This document shows, piece after piece, positions 1 to 10,443 of a stretch of 64,000 bases of DNA (positions are counted from its first letter, which is position 1; every line of letters starts with the position of its first letter). Below the pieces are notes generated by a model. It was not told where the DNA came from. It did no database searches and was given only the letters and a program-made list of their open reading frames with translations. The position numbers and the translations under genes are program-made. Origin of the DNA: Acinetobacter johnsonii CIP 64.6. Lineage in GTDB: Bacteria; Pseudomonadota; Gammaproteobacteria; Pseudomonadales; Moraxellaceae. Where the stretch lies: positions 1 to 64,000 of the forward strand of contig NZ_KB849237.1 in the NCBI RefSeq assembly GCF_000368045.1. The letters run 5' to 3'.

Positions 1-532
<532 letters not shown>

Positions 533-981
533 TATACAACCCCAAACAGTCGTTAATCCCTACAAGTAGGATTAAGACAGTCTATGATGATTTCTCATCA
601 CTTCCTTACAGTTTGTTGTTCTGTGTACTTAAACACTGTACAGCTTCAATTCAATTCACATACCAAAACGCTTGATTCAGTTAATTTCGCTAGTAACTCA
701 TTTCTTCAACCTTCATCAATCAGTAATAAATCACTGTTAATGTCAATCTTAAAAACGAGTATGAACAAATTATTTCAACTCAAATATATTCTGTTAATGA
801 TTTTTCCAGCCTTCGTCAGGTCAGGAAACTGTGATAAATCACAGAAGTTAATAAAATGTAAACCAATATCTACTTCTTACTAATTTCTGTAATCCAACCT
901 ATCTGCGCGAAGCATAGCTTCTTGCTTAAATTTCAAGGAAAAGCCTTAAAGCAGTGCTTTAAGTTTTCTATTCTTAAAATT
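533..981 (-). other. 16S-23S internal transcribed spacer, tRNA-Ala to 23S part
   Basis: This 449-bp A+T-rich stretch lies between tRNA-Ala and the 23S start and carries no gene. By position it contains the RNase III processing stem and antitermination signals, but I could not assign these confidently base by base. The open frame at 584-883 on the opposite strand is not supported. Confidence 0.7.
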
Positions 982-1057
982 TGGTGGAGACTAGGAGAGT
1001 CGAACTCCTGACCTCCTGCGTGCAAAGCAGGCGCTCTACCAACTAAGCTAAGTCCCC
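982..1057 (-). tRNA. tRNA-Ala (anticodon TGC)
   Basis: The complement folds as a 76-nt tRNA beginning GGGGACTTAGC and ending with an encoded CCA at 984-982. The anticodon stem CCTGC/GCAGG encloses a loop with anticodon TGC, and the T loop reads GTTCGACTC. Its place between tRNA-Ile and 23S is the usual one in rRNA spacers. Confidence 0.97.
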
Positions 1058-1125
1058 AGCTTATCAATAAGTCAATGTCTCTGTTTTTCTGTATTCAGCA
1101 TTTAACAATGCTTGTTAGTCAGATT

Positions 1126-1202
<77 letters not shown>

Positions 1203-1264
1203 TCAGATACATCGTCATGAAGAACAACTTGTTGTGGATTCTTACCAATCGTCAATCTTTCGTT

Positions 1265-2801
<1,537 letters not shown>

Positions 2802-3094
2802 AAAATCATTAGTAGCTTATGGCTACAAATCTTGGCTCATCAATTTTCTGACAAATATTTCTCAAATAAACTTCGAGTAATTTCTACCATCAATCAATGA
2901 AATATTTTCGATCGATCAATCAGTAAAAATCCACACAAGTTGTTCTTCATAATCTCTTAATGATCTTCCTAACACCTCGTCAGTGCTAGAAGCTGGACTC
3001 AATACACTCAACAACTCAGCACTTCGTGCTTCGTTCGTTTCCGTCTATCTCGTCGGTATGGGGTGCATTCTAGAGGATTTCTAAAGCTTTGCAA
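2802..3094 (-). promoter_or_regulatory. rRNA operon leader and promoter
   Basis: On the minus strand a promoter reads TTGCAA (3094-3089), a 16-bp spacer, then TAGAAT (3072-3067), placing the transcript start near 3060. A leader of about 260 nt then runs to the 16S start. A G+C-rich run follows the -10, as in growth-rate-regulated rRNA promoters. The call rests on consensus match and position only. Confidence 0.6.
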
Positions 3095-3228
3095 GTGCTT
3101 TTAACTGGTTGTTTTATCGGGTGTTGTATTTTTACGCACTAAAAAGGTTCAAAAATATACAACCACGCACTTAACCCAATAATTTTAAAGCAGAAATATA
3201 GATTTAATATTTCTGCTCTCTTTTTTCA

Positions 3229-3798
3229 TTACTTTTGCACTGCTGCTGCTTTAATATTCACACTGAGAATTTTAATAGGTTGTTTTGGTACATCTTGATG
3301 TGGCCCTGCACGTCCTGTCGGTACTTTAGTAATCTTATCCACCACATCCATACCTTTAGTGACCTGACCAAAAACCGCATAACCTGCGTTATTGGTACTT
3401 CTATCTAGAAAGTTATTATCCACCACATTAATAAAGAACTGACTGGTTGCAGAATGCGGTAGGTTGGTTCGTGCCATCGCCAAAGTGCCACGTTTATTCG
3501 ATAGACCATTACTTGATTCATTTTGAATGGCTGGTCGTGTTGGTTTTTCTATCAGGTCAGCAGTCATGCCCCCACCTTGCACCATAAAACCCGGAATGAC
3601 GCGATGAAAGATCGTGCCGTTATAAAACTTAGCTTTCGTATAGTCTTCAAAGTTTTTTGCTGAGATTGGTGCTTTATCATTAAACAGTTCAATTTCGATG
3701 TTGCCCATTGATGTTTTCATTTCAACAATCGTGTTATTTGCCATGACCGCCATACTCATACATGTAGCCGCCACTGCAACTAAACTCTTCTTTAACAT
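3229..3798 (-). CDS. ppiA: Periplasmic cyclophilin-type peptidyl-prolyl cis-trans isomerase
   Basis: This is a 189-aa cyclophilin that catalyses proline cis-trans isomerisation during folding, probably in the periplasm. A signal peptide covers about residues 1-20 (MLKKSLVAVAATCMSMAVMA). The cyclophilin core follows, with FHRVIPGFMVQGG (catalytic Arg in FHRV) and SQFFINVVDN. The start is put at the ATG at 3798. An in-frame GTG four codons upstream has no Shine-Dalgarno and would spoil the signal peptide. The gene stands alone, divergent from the next gene, between the rRNA promoter and 3895. Length and motifs fit PpiA; a cytoplasmic PpiB is less likely because of the leader. Confidence 0.9.
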   Translation of the reverse strand: MLKKSLVAVAATCMSMAVMANNTIVEMKTSMGNIEIELFNDKAPISAKNFEDYTKAKFYNGTIFHRVIPGFMVQGGGMTADLIEKPTRPAIQNESSNGLSNKRGTLAMARTNLPHSATSQFFINVVDNNFLDRSTNNAGYAVFGQVTKGMDVVDKITKVPTGRAGPHQDVPKQPIKILSVNIKAAAVQK

Positions 3799-3894
3799 TT
3801 CGTTACTCACAGCATTCAGATGTTATTAGATTTCGGTATATTAATCGTTCAGTATAAATAAAACACTACTTCTTCTAAGAAAACGAGAATAACG

Positions 3895-4563
3895 ATGAAT
3901 GAAGCTTTAGCCCTGTCTCAATTGAGTCAATTTCCACCTTGGCATTTACAAGGTGAAGCCTTTATTTTGAATTATTGGATCAGTCCGCAATTTATCCGAC
4001 AATATAAAGCGTTTCGTATCGCGCCTTCCCCGATTGGTCGTGTGGTTCAAATCATGTTGGTTCGTTATCATCAATCCCCTGTTGGACCTTATGATGAACT
4101 GCTTTTGCTTGACCATCCTTTACTGAGCAAACGGCGTTTAAGCTCGATTCCTAAAATTTATGTGTCTACACAGATTTCAGTTGAACATGGTCAACAACTT
4201 TGGGGCATTCCGAAAGAGTTTGCTCAGTTTGATTGGCATACGCAGAATGAAACTACACAATGCCAGCTTAGTACTCAAAACCAAACGCTGTGTTTAACAC
4301 TCACCCAATGTAAAAAGGCACGTCCGTTTTATATTAATAGTCATCACATTCCACGTTCTATGCTCAAAATACAGCAAGCATGGCAAGGTCAACGTTATGA
4401 GTTTTCTCCACAGTTCCGCGCAAAGCTAATGAAGCTGAAAAAATTTGAATGGCAAAACCATACCACTCTCTTTCCAGACTTTGGCCAAGCCAAGGCTCTA
4501 CAAAGTTTTTATGTCCCGAGCTTTCAGCTCGTTTTTCCAGAAGCCAAAATCCGCTCTAAATAA
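3895..4563 (+). CDS. Acetoacetate decarboxylase family protein
   Basis: This 222-aa protein has the pattern of the acetoacetate decarboxylase superfamily: a YDELLLL stretch near residue 64, and VSTQISVEHGQQLWGIPKE (about residues 93-111), which matches the family's 'E-G-G-R-E-x-W-G-x-P-K' region. In true decarboxylases a lysine near this region forms the Schiff base with acetoacetate. Whether this one decarboxylates anything is not shown, since many relatives have unknown substrates. No signal peptide is seen, so it is probably cytoplasmic. It reads away from ppiA and towards the esterase gene. Confidence 0.7.
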   Translation: MNEALALSQLSQFPPWHLQGEAFILNYWISPQFIRQYKAFRIAPSPIGRVVQIMLVRYHQSPVGPYDELLLLDHPLLSKRRLSSIPKIYVSTQISVEHGQQLWGIPKEFAQFDWHTQNETTQCQLSTQNQTLCLTLTQCKKARPFYINSHHIPRSMLKIQQAWQGQRYEFSPQFRAKLMKLKKFEWQNHTTLFPDFGQAKALQSFYVPSFQLVFPEAKIRSK

Positions 4564-4608
4564 AAAAAATGTTCCACGTGAAACATTCTTTTGAAAATTC
4601 ATGCTTTT

Positions 4609-5682
4609 TTATTTGGCATTCTTATCCCAAAATTTTCTAAAGTTCTTTGCCATTTCTATGGTGATTTTTTTTGCTCGACGAGAAATGATGGTGAAGTTCA
4701 CAAAGCCATGCGGTTGATCTAGATAATTCTGATAATAAACCTTATTGCCCTGTTGCTTTAATTTAATGGCATAAATTTCACCTTCATCATGCAATAAATC
4801 ATGACCTGCGGTGATGACAAAAGCGGGGGCGACACTTTTTAATACGCCATAGGTTGGCGAAACAATAGGATCATCCAGAGCTACTTGATGTTGTTCAGCA
4901 TACAATGACGTCACCCTATCGACATCTTGTCCAGTTAAGGTCAGTCCATCTTTATAAGCAAAGAACGATGGATGGCGACTTTTGAAATCGACTACAGGAT
5001 AAATTAACAGTTGTGCACTTGGCGCATAAGCTTTTGCAGCAGTTCGCTGCGCCACTACGGCACTGATATTACCACCTGCACTATCGCCTGCAACCGCAAT
5101 TCGGTTTTTCAAAATTTTGAACTGACGACGGTTTTGATAGACCCAAGCCAAAGCATCTTCACAAGATTGAATCAATACATTTGGGCCAACTTCAGGTGCC
5201 AAAGGATAATCAATACTGAGCACCTGCACTTTGGCATGGATCGCCAGTAAGCGACAGACTTCATCATGGCTGTCGAGACTGCCAACCACAAAGCCGCCGC
5301 CATGATAAAACACCAGCATCGGAAGTTTCTTATTCGGTGCAGGATGATAATGCCGTGCAAACACAGTTCCACTTTGTAAAGGTAGACGTAAATCTTCCAC
5401 TTGTTTTACCGCGCTGGGTTTCGCGGTCAACATTTGAATTTGATGATCAAACAATCTACGCGAACGATGGTAGTCTTCAAAAATAAAGCCCGATTTGCCT
5501 TGCTTATATTGAGCTGCCATTAAGCATTTGATAAAGGGATCTAATTGTTCAAACTGGTAAGGATAACCCAGTACTTTCACCAAGCCTTCTTGTGCTACTG
5601 TCGGTAAGCGATCAATTACACGCGCCGCACTGCCTTGGCCTTGTTCCATCCATTGTTGTAAAGTTTGATTCAACACGCCCAT
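4609..5682 (-). CDS. Alpha/beta hydrolase, hormone-sensitive-lipase (HSL) type esterase
   Basis: This 357-aa serine esterase has the HSL-family oxyanion motif HGGGFVVGS near residue 128 and the nucleophile elbow GDSAGGN near residue 200. A late acid-histidine pair is visible as GHDLLHDEGE and QPHGFVNF. It should hydrolyse short-chain esters; the natural substrate cannot be read from sequence. There is no clear signal peptide, and an N-terminal cap of about 100 residues precedes the core. The gene is convergent with the decarboxylase-family gene, with 45 bp between them. Confidence 0.85.
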   Translation of the reverse strand: MGVLNQTLQQWMEQGQGSAARVIDRLPTVAQEGLVKVLGYPYQFEQLDPFIKCLMAAQYKQGKSGFIFEDYHRSRRLFDHQIQMLTAKPSAVKQVEDLRLPLQSGTVFARHYHPAPNKKLPMLVFYHGGGFVVGSLDSHDEVCRLLAIHAKVQVLSIDYPLAPEVGPNVLIQSCEDALAWVYQNRRQFKILKNRIAVAGDSAGGNISAVVAQRTAAKAYAPSAQLLIYPVVDFKSRHPSFFAYKDGLTLTGQDVDRVTSLYAEQHQVALDDPIVSPTYGVLKSVAPAFVITAGHDLLHDEGEIYAIKLKQQGNKVYYQNYLDQPHGFVNFTIISRRAKKITIEMAKNFRKFWDKNAK

Positions 5683-5880
5683 GTCAATAATATCCTTTTA
5701 TCGTTCTTCATATTCTCTACATGATCAGCACTTATGTGACCATTCTCTTATATAAGTCTTCACATCAAGATACATAGCAATACGCCCTATACGCTAATCT
5801 TCTTTTAAGAGCTTGTCATTGACAATTTTTATGCCGATTTAGGAGTGTTTTGCTACTCCGTTTTATGAAGGAGATCTGCC

Positions 5881-6453
5881 ATGACTAAAAAAATAATATT
5901 CCTCTCGCTCATCAGCACTTTGTTTGTTGGCTGTGTGGCTTTTCCTGAGGATGGCTATTATGACGGACGCTACGACCACCGCTATGATTATGATGATCGA
6001 CGCTACGACCAGCATGATCGCTATGAACGTGAACGAGACCGCCAACGTTGGGAATACCAACAACGACAAAACCGTATCGAGCGCGAACGTCGCGAGGCAG
6101 ACCGAAACCGCCAAAGACATGCTGAATGGGAACGTCAAAACCGTGAACAAGAACGGCAACGTATTGAAGCTGAGCGCAAACGGATCGCCAATCAACGTCA
6201 TCACGATTGGCAACAGAAAAAGCGTGATCAAGAGCGATTAAACCAAGAACGTAAACGTTATGATGCTGAACGTCAGCAACGACAAAATGCCGAACGCCAA
6301 CGTCGCGAGCAAGAGCGTCAACGGACTGAAGATCGACGCAAACAATCCCATAACGATCGTAAGCAACATCCCGATGATCAACGCCGCGATCAAAACAAAG
6401 GTTGGGATAACTCACGTCAAGAACGAGAAAATCGTCATCGTACATCAGACTGA
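5881..6453 (+). CDS. Arg/Glu/Gln-rich lipoprotein of unknown function
   Basis: A 190-aa protein starting at a well-placed ATG with AAGGAG eight bases upstream. Residues 1-18 are a lipoprotein signal ending FVGC, so it is probably anchored by Cys18. A Tyr/Asp/Arg-rich segment (YDYDDRRYD style) follows, then about 120 residues dominated by Arg, Glu and Gln, predicted as one long charged helix or coiled coil. I do not recognise a family. The biased codons leave long open frames on both strands (for example 5863-6445 minus); only this frame has a ribosome site and a signal peptide. Confidence 0.75.
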   Translation: MTKKIIFLSLISTLFVGCVAFPEDGYYDGRYDHRYDYDDRRYDQHDRYERERDRQRWEYQQRQNRIERERREADRNRQRHAEWERQNREQERQRIEAERKRIANQRHHDWQQKKRDQERLNQERKRYDAERQQRQNAERQRREQERQRTEDRRKQSHNDRKQHPDDQRRDQNKGWDNSRQERENRHRTSD

Positions 6454-6494
6454 TGAAATAACACGGCTGAGCAGCTTTAGTGATTTACCCTCTA

Positions 6495-6530
6495 AAAAAA
6501 GACCTTCACGGCATCCGGTGAAGGTCTTGA
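6495..6530. terminator. Rho-independent terminator, both directions possible
   Basis: A GACCTTCAC/GTGAAGGTC stem lies between the convergent genes ending at 6453 and 6567. On the minus strand it is followed by seven T residues, which makes it strongest for the small lipoprotein gene. Confidence 0.75.
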
Positions 6531-6566
6531 ACAAAGCGAGTGTAAGAGAACGTTCTCTTTTAAGCT

Positions 6567-6794
6567 TTATTGTTGTGTTGTCGCAGGTGTAGATTGGATG
6601 GGTTCAATCTGAGCCGCAGGATCTGCTTGAACCTCGACTCCAGCACTCCCCTCAACGGTTGCTGTTGCATCCGGTGCAGTGGTCACTTGAGCGGACTCAG
6701 GCGCTGTACTGGTTTCATTTGAGCTACAGCCCACAATGGCAAATGCTGAACCTAAAAGCGCTAGAGACAATAATGCAGTTTTCTTATTTAACAT
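6567..6794 (-). CDS. Small Ala/Thr-rich lipoprotein
   Basis: A 75-aa lipoprotein. The signal reads MLNKKTALLSLALLGSAFAI then VGC, so Cys23 is the probable lipidated residue. The mature part is a short, low-complexity Ala/Thr/Pro/Gln-rich tail with no recognisable domain, probably a disordered tether in the periplasm. The start at 6794 is chosen over an upstream in-frame codon (6836) because only this one opens directly into the signal peptide. Function unknown. Confidence 0.7.
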   Translation of the reverse strand: MLNKKTALLSLALLGSAFAIVGCSSNETSTAPESAQVTTAPDATATVEGSAGVEVQADPAAQIEPIQSTPATTQQ

Positions 6795-7124
6795 TCTTTC
6801 ATTTCCTTTTACGTCATACAAAAATAGCAAAGCCAAACTTTGCCCTGCCTATCTTTGTCAAATCTGAAAACTTTTACACACGTGCTGAGTTGTAGTTTTT
6901 GCAGACTCGAGTACAACTTGTGCAATTTTTTATTAATTGCGCACAAATGCCGCCTTAGCACTACATCTCCACAGCAATGCAAGTTAATGTGCTGATTCTT
7001 CATTGTTTCTCTCTTCGATTAGCAGCACAAAAGGAAATCTATACTGAGCCTCTCAACTCTTCAGCATTGCAGAACTCTTGTATGCTGATACACGATTAAA
7101 TAATGTTACTTTTAAATTTTAAGC

Positions 7125-7243
7125 AAAAAAAAAAGCTTAACCCAAGGCGGATTAAGCTCGAAAAAGCATACAAAAATAAAGAAACCACAGCCTTAAAAAT
7201 CGAATTTTGAGCGCAAAGCTCGAATCATCCTGACAGCATTATA
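7125..7243 (-). ncRNA. Candidate small RNA with its own promoter and terminator
   Basis: On the minus strand a perfect TATAAT lies at 7243-7238, giving a start near 7232. About 100 nt later comes a strong Rho-independent terminator: stem AGCTTAA (7158-7152) / TTAAGCT (7140-7134) followed by nine or ten T. No ORF of useful length lies between. An internal GAGC-TTTGC-GCTC hairpin sits near the 5' end. There is no convincing -35 box. This is an inference from an orphan promoter-terminator pair; it matches no RNA family I recognise. Confidence 0.4.
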
Positions 7244-7249
7244 CCTTTG

Positions 7250-7440
7250 CACTGAATAAAGTACTTTTGGGAGACGTACTATTCAAAAACCTAAATCTCT
7301 AAATGGGAGAGTTTCCCCAAGCTATGCAAATAGGTCGCAGTCACCATACTTTGCTCTCTCCACAAAGTATGATCACCGCTGATGAACTCATTATGTGGTC
7401 AAGCGAAAAATTAGTAAAACAGATAAATTTAATTAAAATA
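7250..7440. other. Hairpin-rich non-coding stretch
   Basis: The 920-bp gap before grpE contains three inverted repeats close together: 7253-7284 (GAATA..AGTAC / GTACT..ATTC), 7305-7320 (ATCTCT/AGAG..), and a perfect 9-bp stem CATACTTTG/CAAAGTATG at 7345-7371. No protein is encoded on either strand. It could be a structured RNA or leader; its strand is not known. Confidence 0.35.
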
Positions 7441-7580
7441 ATTCAATGTAACGATTAGCCTTTTTCAACATAAAAAAACTCAAGCAGAATTGGAAATGGA
7501 CCTTCGGACAGAATAAGCACCTAGAAAGCCTGATTTCAGCAATTTTTTACCAAAAATACATGAATTAATCACTGAAGCCG

Positions 7581-7608
7581 CTTGAATTTTTGGCTGTTGC
7601 CCCGACCT
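7581..7608 (+). promoter_or_regulatory. Heat-shock (sigma-32-type) promoter for grpE
   Basis: CTTGAA (7581-7586), a 13-bp spacer, then CCCCGACC (7600-7607) fits the sigma-32 pattern CTTGAA-N13-17-CCCCATNT, with the best match in the CCCC. It lies about 110 bp before the grpE start. Gene identity and consensus agree, but activity has not been tested. Confidence 0.6.
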
Positions 7609-7718
7609 TTGTATTAATCATGAATTTTATCACTCATGGCAGTTCAGGATTAACCCAGTTAGCACTGAAGCCAAAAGGACTGTACATGTTTAAGAACCCA
7701 TTTAAACGGAGTAAATCT

Positions 7719-8267
7719 ATGGCGGCTGAGCAAAACGAACAAGCTCAAGATCTAGGGCAAGAGCAAGCTGATCAACAAACAGCACAAACTCAAGCTGAAA
7801 CGGAGCAAGCTGAAGTTTCAGTTGAAGATTTACAAGCCCAGATCACTAATCTGGAAGAAAGTTTAAAACTTGAAAAAGCCCGCACTGCAAATGCTGTATA
7901 CGAAGCACAAAAAAGTGTAGAGCGTATTCAACGTGAATCAGAGAAGCATAAAGACACCGTTCTCGAAAAATTCGCAAAAGAGTTACTGGACTCAGTGGAT
8001 AATTTAGAACGTGCCCTTAGCGCATCGGGTGAGGAAAAAACACCAATGTTTGAAGGTGTGGAACTGACGTTGAAATCGTTACTGACTGCACTGGAAAAAT
8101 TTGGTGTGGTCGCAGTTGATACAGCAAATGGTTTCAATGCGGACTTGCATCAAGCAGTCGGGATTGATCCAAATGCGAAAGCCAACGAGATCGGAACGGT
8201 ATTACAAAAAGGTTATACCTTAAATGGTCGTTTGCTTCGTCCAGCAATGGTCATGGTTGGCGCATAA
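7719..8267 (+). CDS. grpE: GrpE, nucleotide exchange factor for DnaK
   Basis: A 182-aa GrpE that releases ADP from DnaK in the cytoplasmic heat-shock chaperone cycle. An acidic, Gln-rich N-terminus is followed by the long dimer helix (about residues 40-100) and the beta-wing domain with FNADLHQAVG and the closing GRLLRPAMVMVG. The ATG at 7719 is chosen because it has GGAG seven bases upstream and gives the usual length (MAAEQNEQ...). An ATG at 7686 with its own AAGGA is a possible alternative, adding 11 residues. The next gene is dnaK, 122 bp on, with its own heat-shock promoter. Confidence 0.95.
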   Translation: MAAEQNEQAQDLGQEQADQQTAQTQAETEQAEVSVEDLQAQITNLEESLKLEKARTANAVYEAQKSVERIQRESEKHKDTVLEKFAKELLDSVDNLERALSASGEEKTPMFEGVELTLKSLLTALEKFGVVAVDTANGFNADLHQAVGIDPNAKANEIGTVLQKGYTLNGRLLRPAMVMVGA

Positions 8268-8311
8268 ACTCTATAAATTCGAGAGTTTGTAAAATTTTTT
8301 CTTGATTATCA

Positions 8312-8340
8312 CTTGAAAAAAATTGAACGGCTCTCATATC
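8312..8340 (+). promoter_or_regulatory. Heat-shock (sigma-32-type) promoter for dnaK
   Basis: CTTGAA (8312-8317), a 15-bp spacer and CTCATATC (8333-8340) match the sigma-32 consensus at six of eight positions in the -10. It lies 50 bp before dnaK, inside the grpE-dnaK gap, so dnaK can be read separately from grpE. Confidence 0.5.
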
Positions 8341-8389
8341 GAATAACAAGCAAAAACATTGCAAAAAATAATTTTGAGGAAGCATCCAA

Positions 8390-10330
8390 ATGGCTAAAAT
8401 CATTGGTATTGATTTAGGTACTACAAACTCTTGCGTAGCAGTACTTGAAGGTGACAAAGTTAAAGTTATCGACAACGCTGAAGGCACTCGTACAACTCCA
8501 TCAATTATTGCGTACAAAGATGGCGAAATTTTGGTGGGTCAATCTGCTAAACGTCAAGCGGTAACCAATCCTAAAAACACATTATTCGCGATCAAACGTT
8601 TGATCGGTCGTAAGTACCAAGACCAAGCAGTTCAAAAGGACATCGGTCTTGTCCCTTACAAAATCATTCAAGCGGACAATGGCGATGCTTGGGTTGAAGT
8701 AAACGACAAGAAACTTGCACCACAACAAATCTCTGCTGAAATCTTGAAAAAGATGAAGAAAACAGCAGAAGATTACTTAGGTGAAACGGTTACTGAAGCC
8801 GTGATTACGGTTCCTGCTTACTTTAACGATGCGCAGCGTCAAGCGACTAAAGATGCAGGTAAAATTGCAGGTCTTGATGTTAAACGTATCATCAACGAAC
8901 CAACGGCTGCTGCACTTGCGTTCGGTATGGACAAAAAAGAAGGCGACCGTAAAATCGCGGTTTACGACTTAGGTGGTGGTACTTTTGACGTATCAATCAT
9001 TGAAATCGCAGACCTTGATGGCGACCAACAAATCGAAGTGTTATCAACCAATGGTGATACCTTCCTTGGTGGTGAAGACTTTGATAACGCATTAATTGAA
9101 TTCTTGGTTGAAGAATTCAAGAAAGAACAAAGTGTGAACTTGAAAAATGATCCACTTGCGTTACAACGTTTGAAAGAAGCCGCTGAGAAAGCAAAAATTG
9201 AGCTTTCTTCATCAAATGCAACTGAAATTAACCTACCGTACATTACAGCGGATGCGACTGGTCCTAAACACTTAGTGATCAACGTGACACGTGCAAAACT
9301 TGAAGGTTTAGTGGCTGATTTGGTTGAACGTACAATCGAACCTTGCCGTATTGCACTTAAAGATGCAGGTCTTTCAACTTCTGAGATTTCTGATGTGATC
9401 TTGGTGGGTGGTCAGTCTCGTATGCCACTTGTACAACAAAAAGTACAAGAGTTCTTCGGTCGTGAACCACGTAAAGACGTGAACCCTGACGAAGCGGTAG
9501 CAATGGGTGCTGCGATTCAAGGTGCGGTATTGTCTGGTGACAAAACTGACGTACTTCTTCTTGACGTTACTCCGTTGACACTTGGTATTGAAACCATGGG
9601 TGGCGTGTTAACAGCAATTATTGAGAAAAACACCACGATTCCTGCGAAGAAATCTCAAGTGTTCTCAACTGCTGCGGACAACCAACCTGCTGTAGACATT
9701 TCTGTGTTCCAAGGTGAACGTAAAATGGCACAGCAAAACAAATTGTTGGGTAACTTCCAATTGGGCGATATTCCACCTGCTCCACGTGGTGTGCCACAAA
9801 TTGAAGTATCGTTCGACATTAACGCTGACGGTATCTTAAAAGTATCGGCTAAAGATAAGAGCACTGGTAAAGAGCAATCCATCCAGATTAAAGCAAACTC
9901 AGGTTTGTCTGATGCTGAAATCGAAGCAATGATCAAAGATGCTGAAGCGAATGCTGAAGAAGACCGTAAGTTTGAAGAACTTGCGAAAGCACGTAACGAA
10001 GCGGATGCATTGGTATCTTCTGCTCAAAAAGCAGTGAAAGATCTAGGCGAGCAAGTAACAAGCGATGAAAAAACTGCCATTGAAACTGCAGTCGCTGAGC
10101 TTGAAACTTCGACTAAAGAAAATGATGTAGAAGACATCAAAGCGAAAACTGAAGCACTTCAAAACATCATCATGCCGATCACGCAACGCGCTTATGAAGC
10201 TGCGCAAGGTCAAGGCGGTGCTGAAGGTTTCGACCCGAATGCATTCGGTGGTGACGCTGGTCAACAACAGAAAGCGGACGATGGCGTTGTAGATGCTGAG
10301 TTCACTGAAGTAAAAGATGACAAAAAATAA
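8390..10330 (+). CDS. dnaK: DnaK (Hsp70) chaperone
   Basis: A 646-aa Hsp70 that binds exposed hydrophobic segments of client proteins in an ATP-dependent cycle with DnaJ and GrpE. The nucleotide-binding domain starts IGIDLGTTNSCVAV and carries AVYDLGGGTFDVSI and ILVGGQSRMPLVQ. The substrate-binding domain starts near residue 390 (DVTPLTLGIET), and the C-terminal helical lid ends in an acidic EVKDDKK tail. Length is standard. AGGAAGC precedes the ATG. dnaJ is not adjacent; a terminator follows directly. Confidence 0.98.
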   Translation: MAKIIGIDLGTTNSCVAVLEGDKVKVIDNAEGTRTTPSIIAYKDGEILVGQSAKRQAVTNPKNTLFAIKRLIGRKYQDQAVQKDIGLVPYKIIQADNGDAWVEVNDKKLAPQQISAEILKKMKKTAEDYLGETVTEAVITVPAYFNDAQRQATKDAGKIAGLDVKRIINEPTAAALAFGMDKKEGDRKIAVYDLGGGTFDVSIIEIADLDGDQQIEVLSTNGDTFLGGEDFDNALIEFLVEEFKKEQSVNLKNDPLALQRLKEAAEKAKIELSSSNATEINLPYITADATGPKHLVINVTRAKLEGLVADLVERTIEPCRIALKDAGLSTSEISDVILVGGQSRMPLVQQKVQEFFGREPRKDVNPDEAVAMGAAIQGAVLSGDKTDVLLLDVTPLTLGIETMGGVLTAIIEKNTTIPAKKSQVFSTAADNQPAVDISVFQGERKMAQQNKLLGNFQLGDIPPAPRGVPQIEVSFDINADGILKVSAKDKSTGKEQSIQIKANSGLSDAEIEAMIKDAEANAEEDRKFEELAKARNEADALVSSAQKAVKDLGEQVTSDEKTAIETAVAELETSTKENDVEDIKAKTEALQNIIMPITQRAYEAAQGQGGAEGFDPNAFGGDAGQQQKADDGVVDAEFTEVKDDKK

Positions 10331-10344
10331 TTTGTCTCTTTAAT

Positions 10345-10373
10345 AAAAAACCGCGCGAAAGCGCGGTTTTTTA
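10345..10373 (+). terminator. Terminator after dnaK
   Basis: A G+C-rich stem CCGCGC-GAAA-GCGCGG (10351-10366) is followed by six T. It separates dnaK from the beta-lactamase gene. Confidence 0.9.
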
Positions 10374-10443
10374 TTACCTAAATATTGTTGTTTCACTTTC
10401 TACTTTTACATTAGGCTGATAAAAAATTTAGATCTTAGCCACC

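Noticed and set aside
5863..6445. Long minus-strand frames opposite the charged lipoprotein
   Set aside because: They arise from the biased codons of the plus-strand gene; no ribosome site or signal, and two different minus frames are open at once.
7590..7718. Longer N-terminus for GrpE
   Set aside because: It would start on top of the heat-shock promoter; the ATG at 7719 has a ribosome site and gives the family length.
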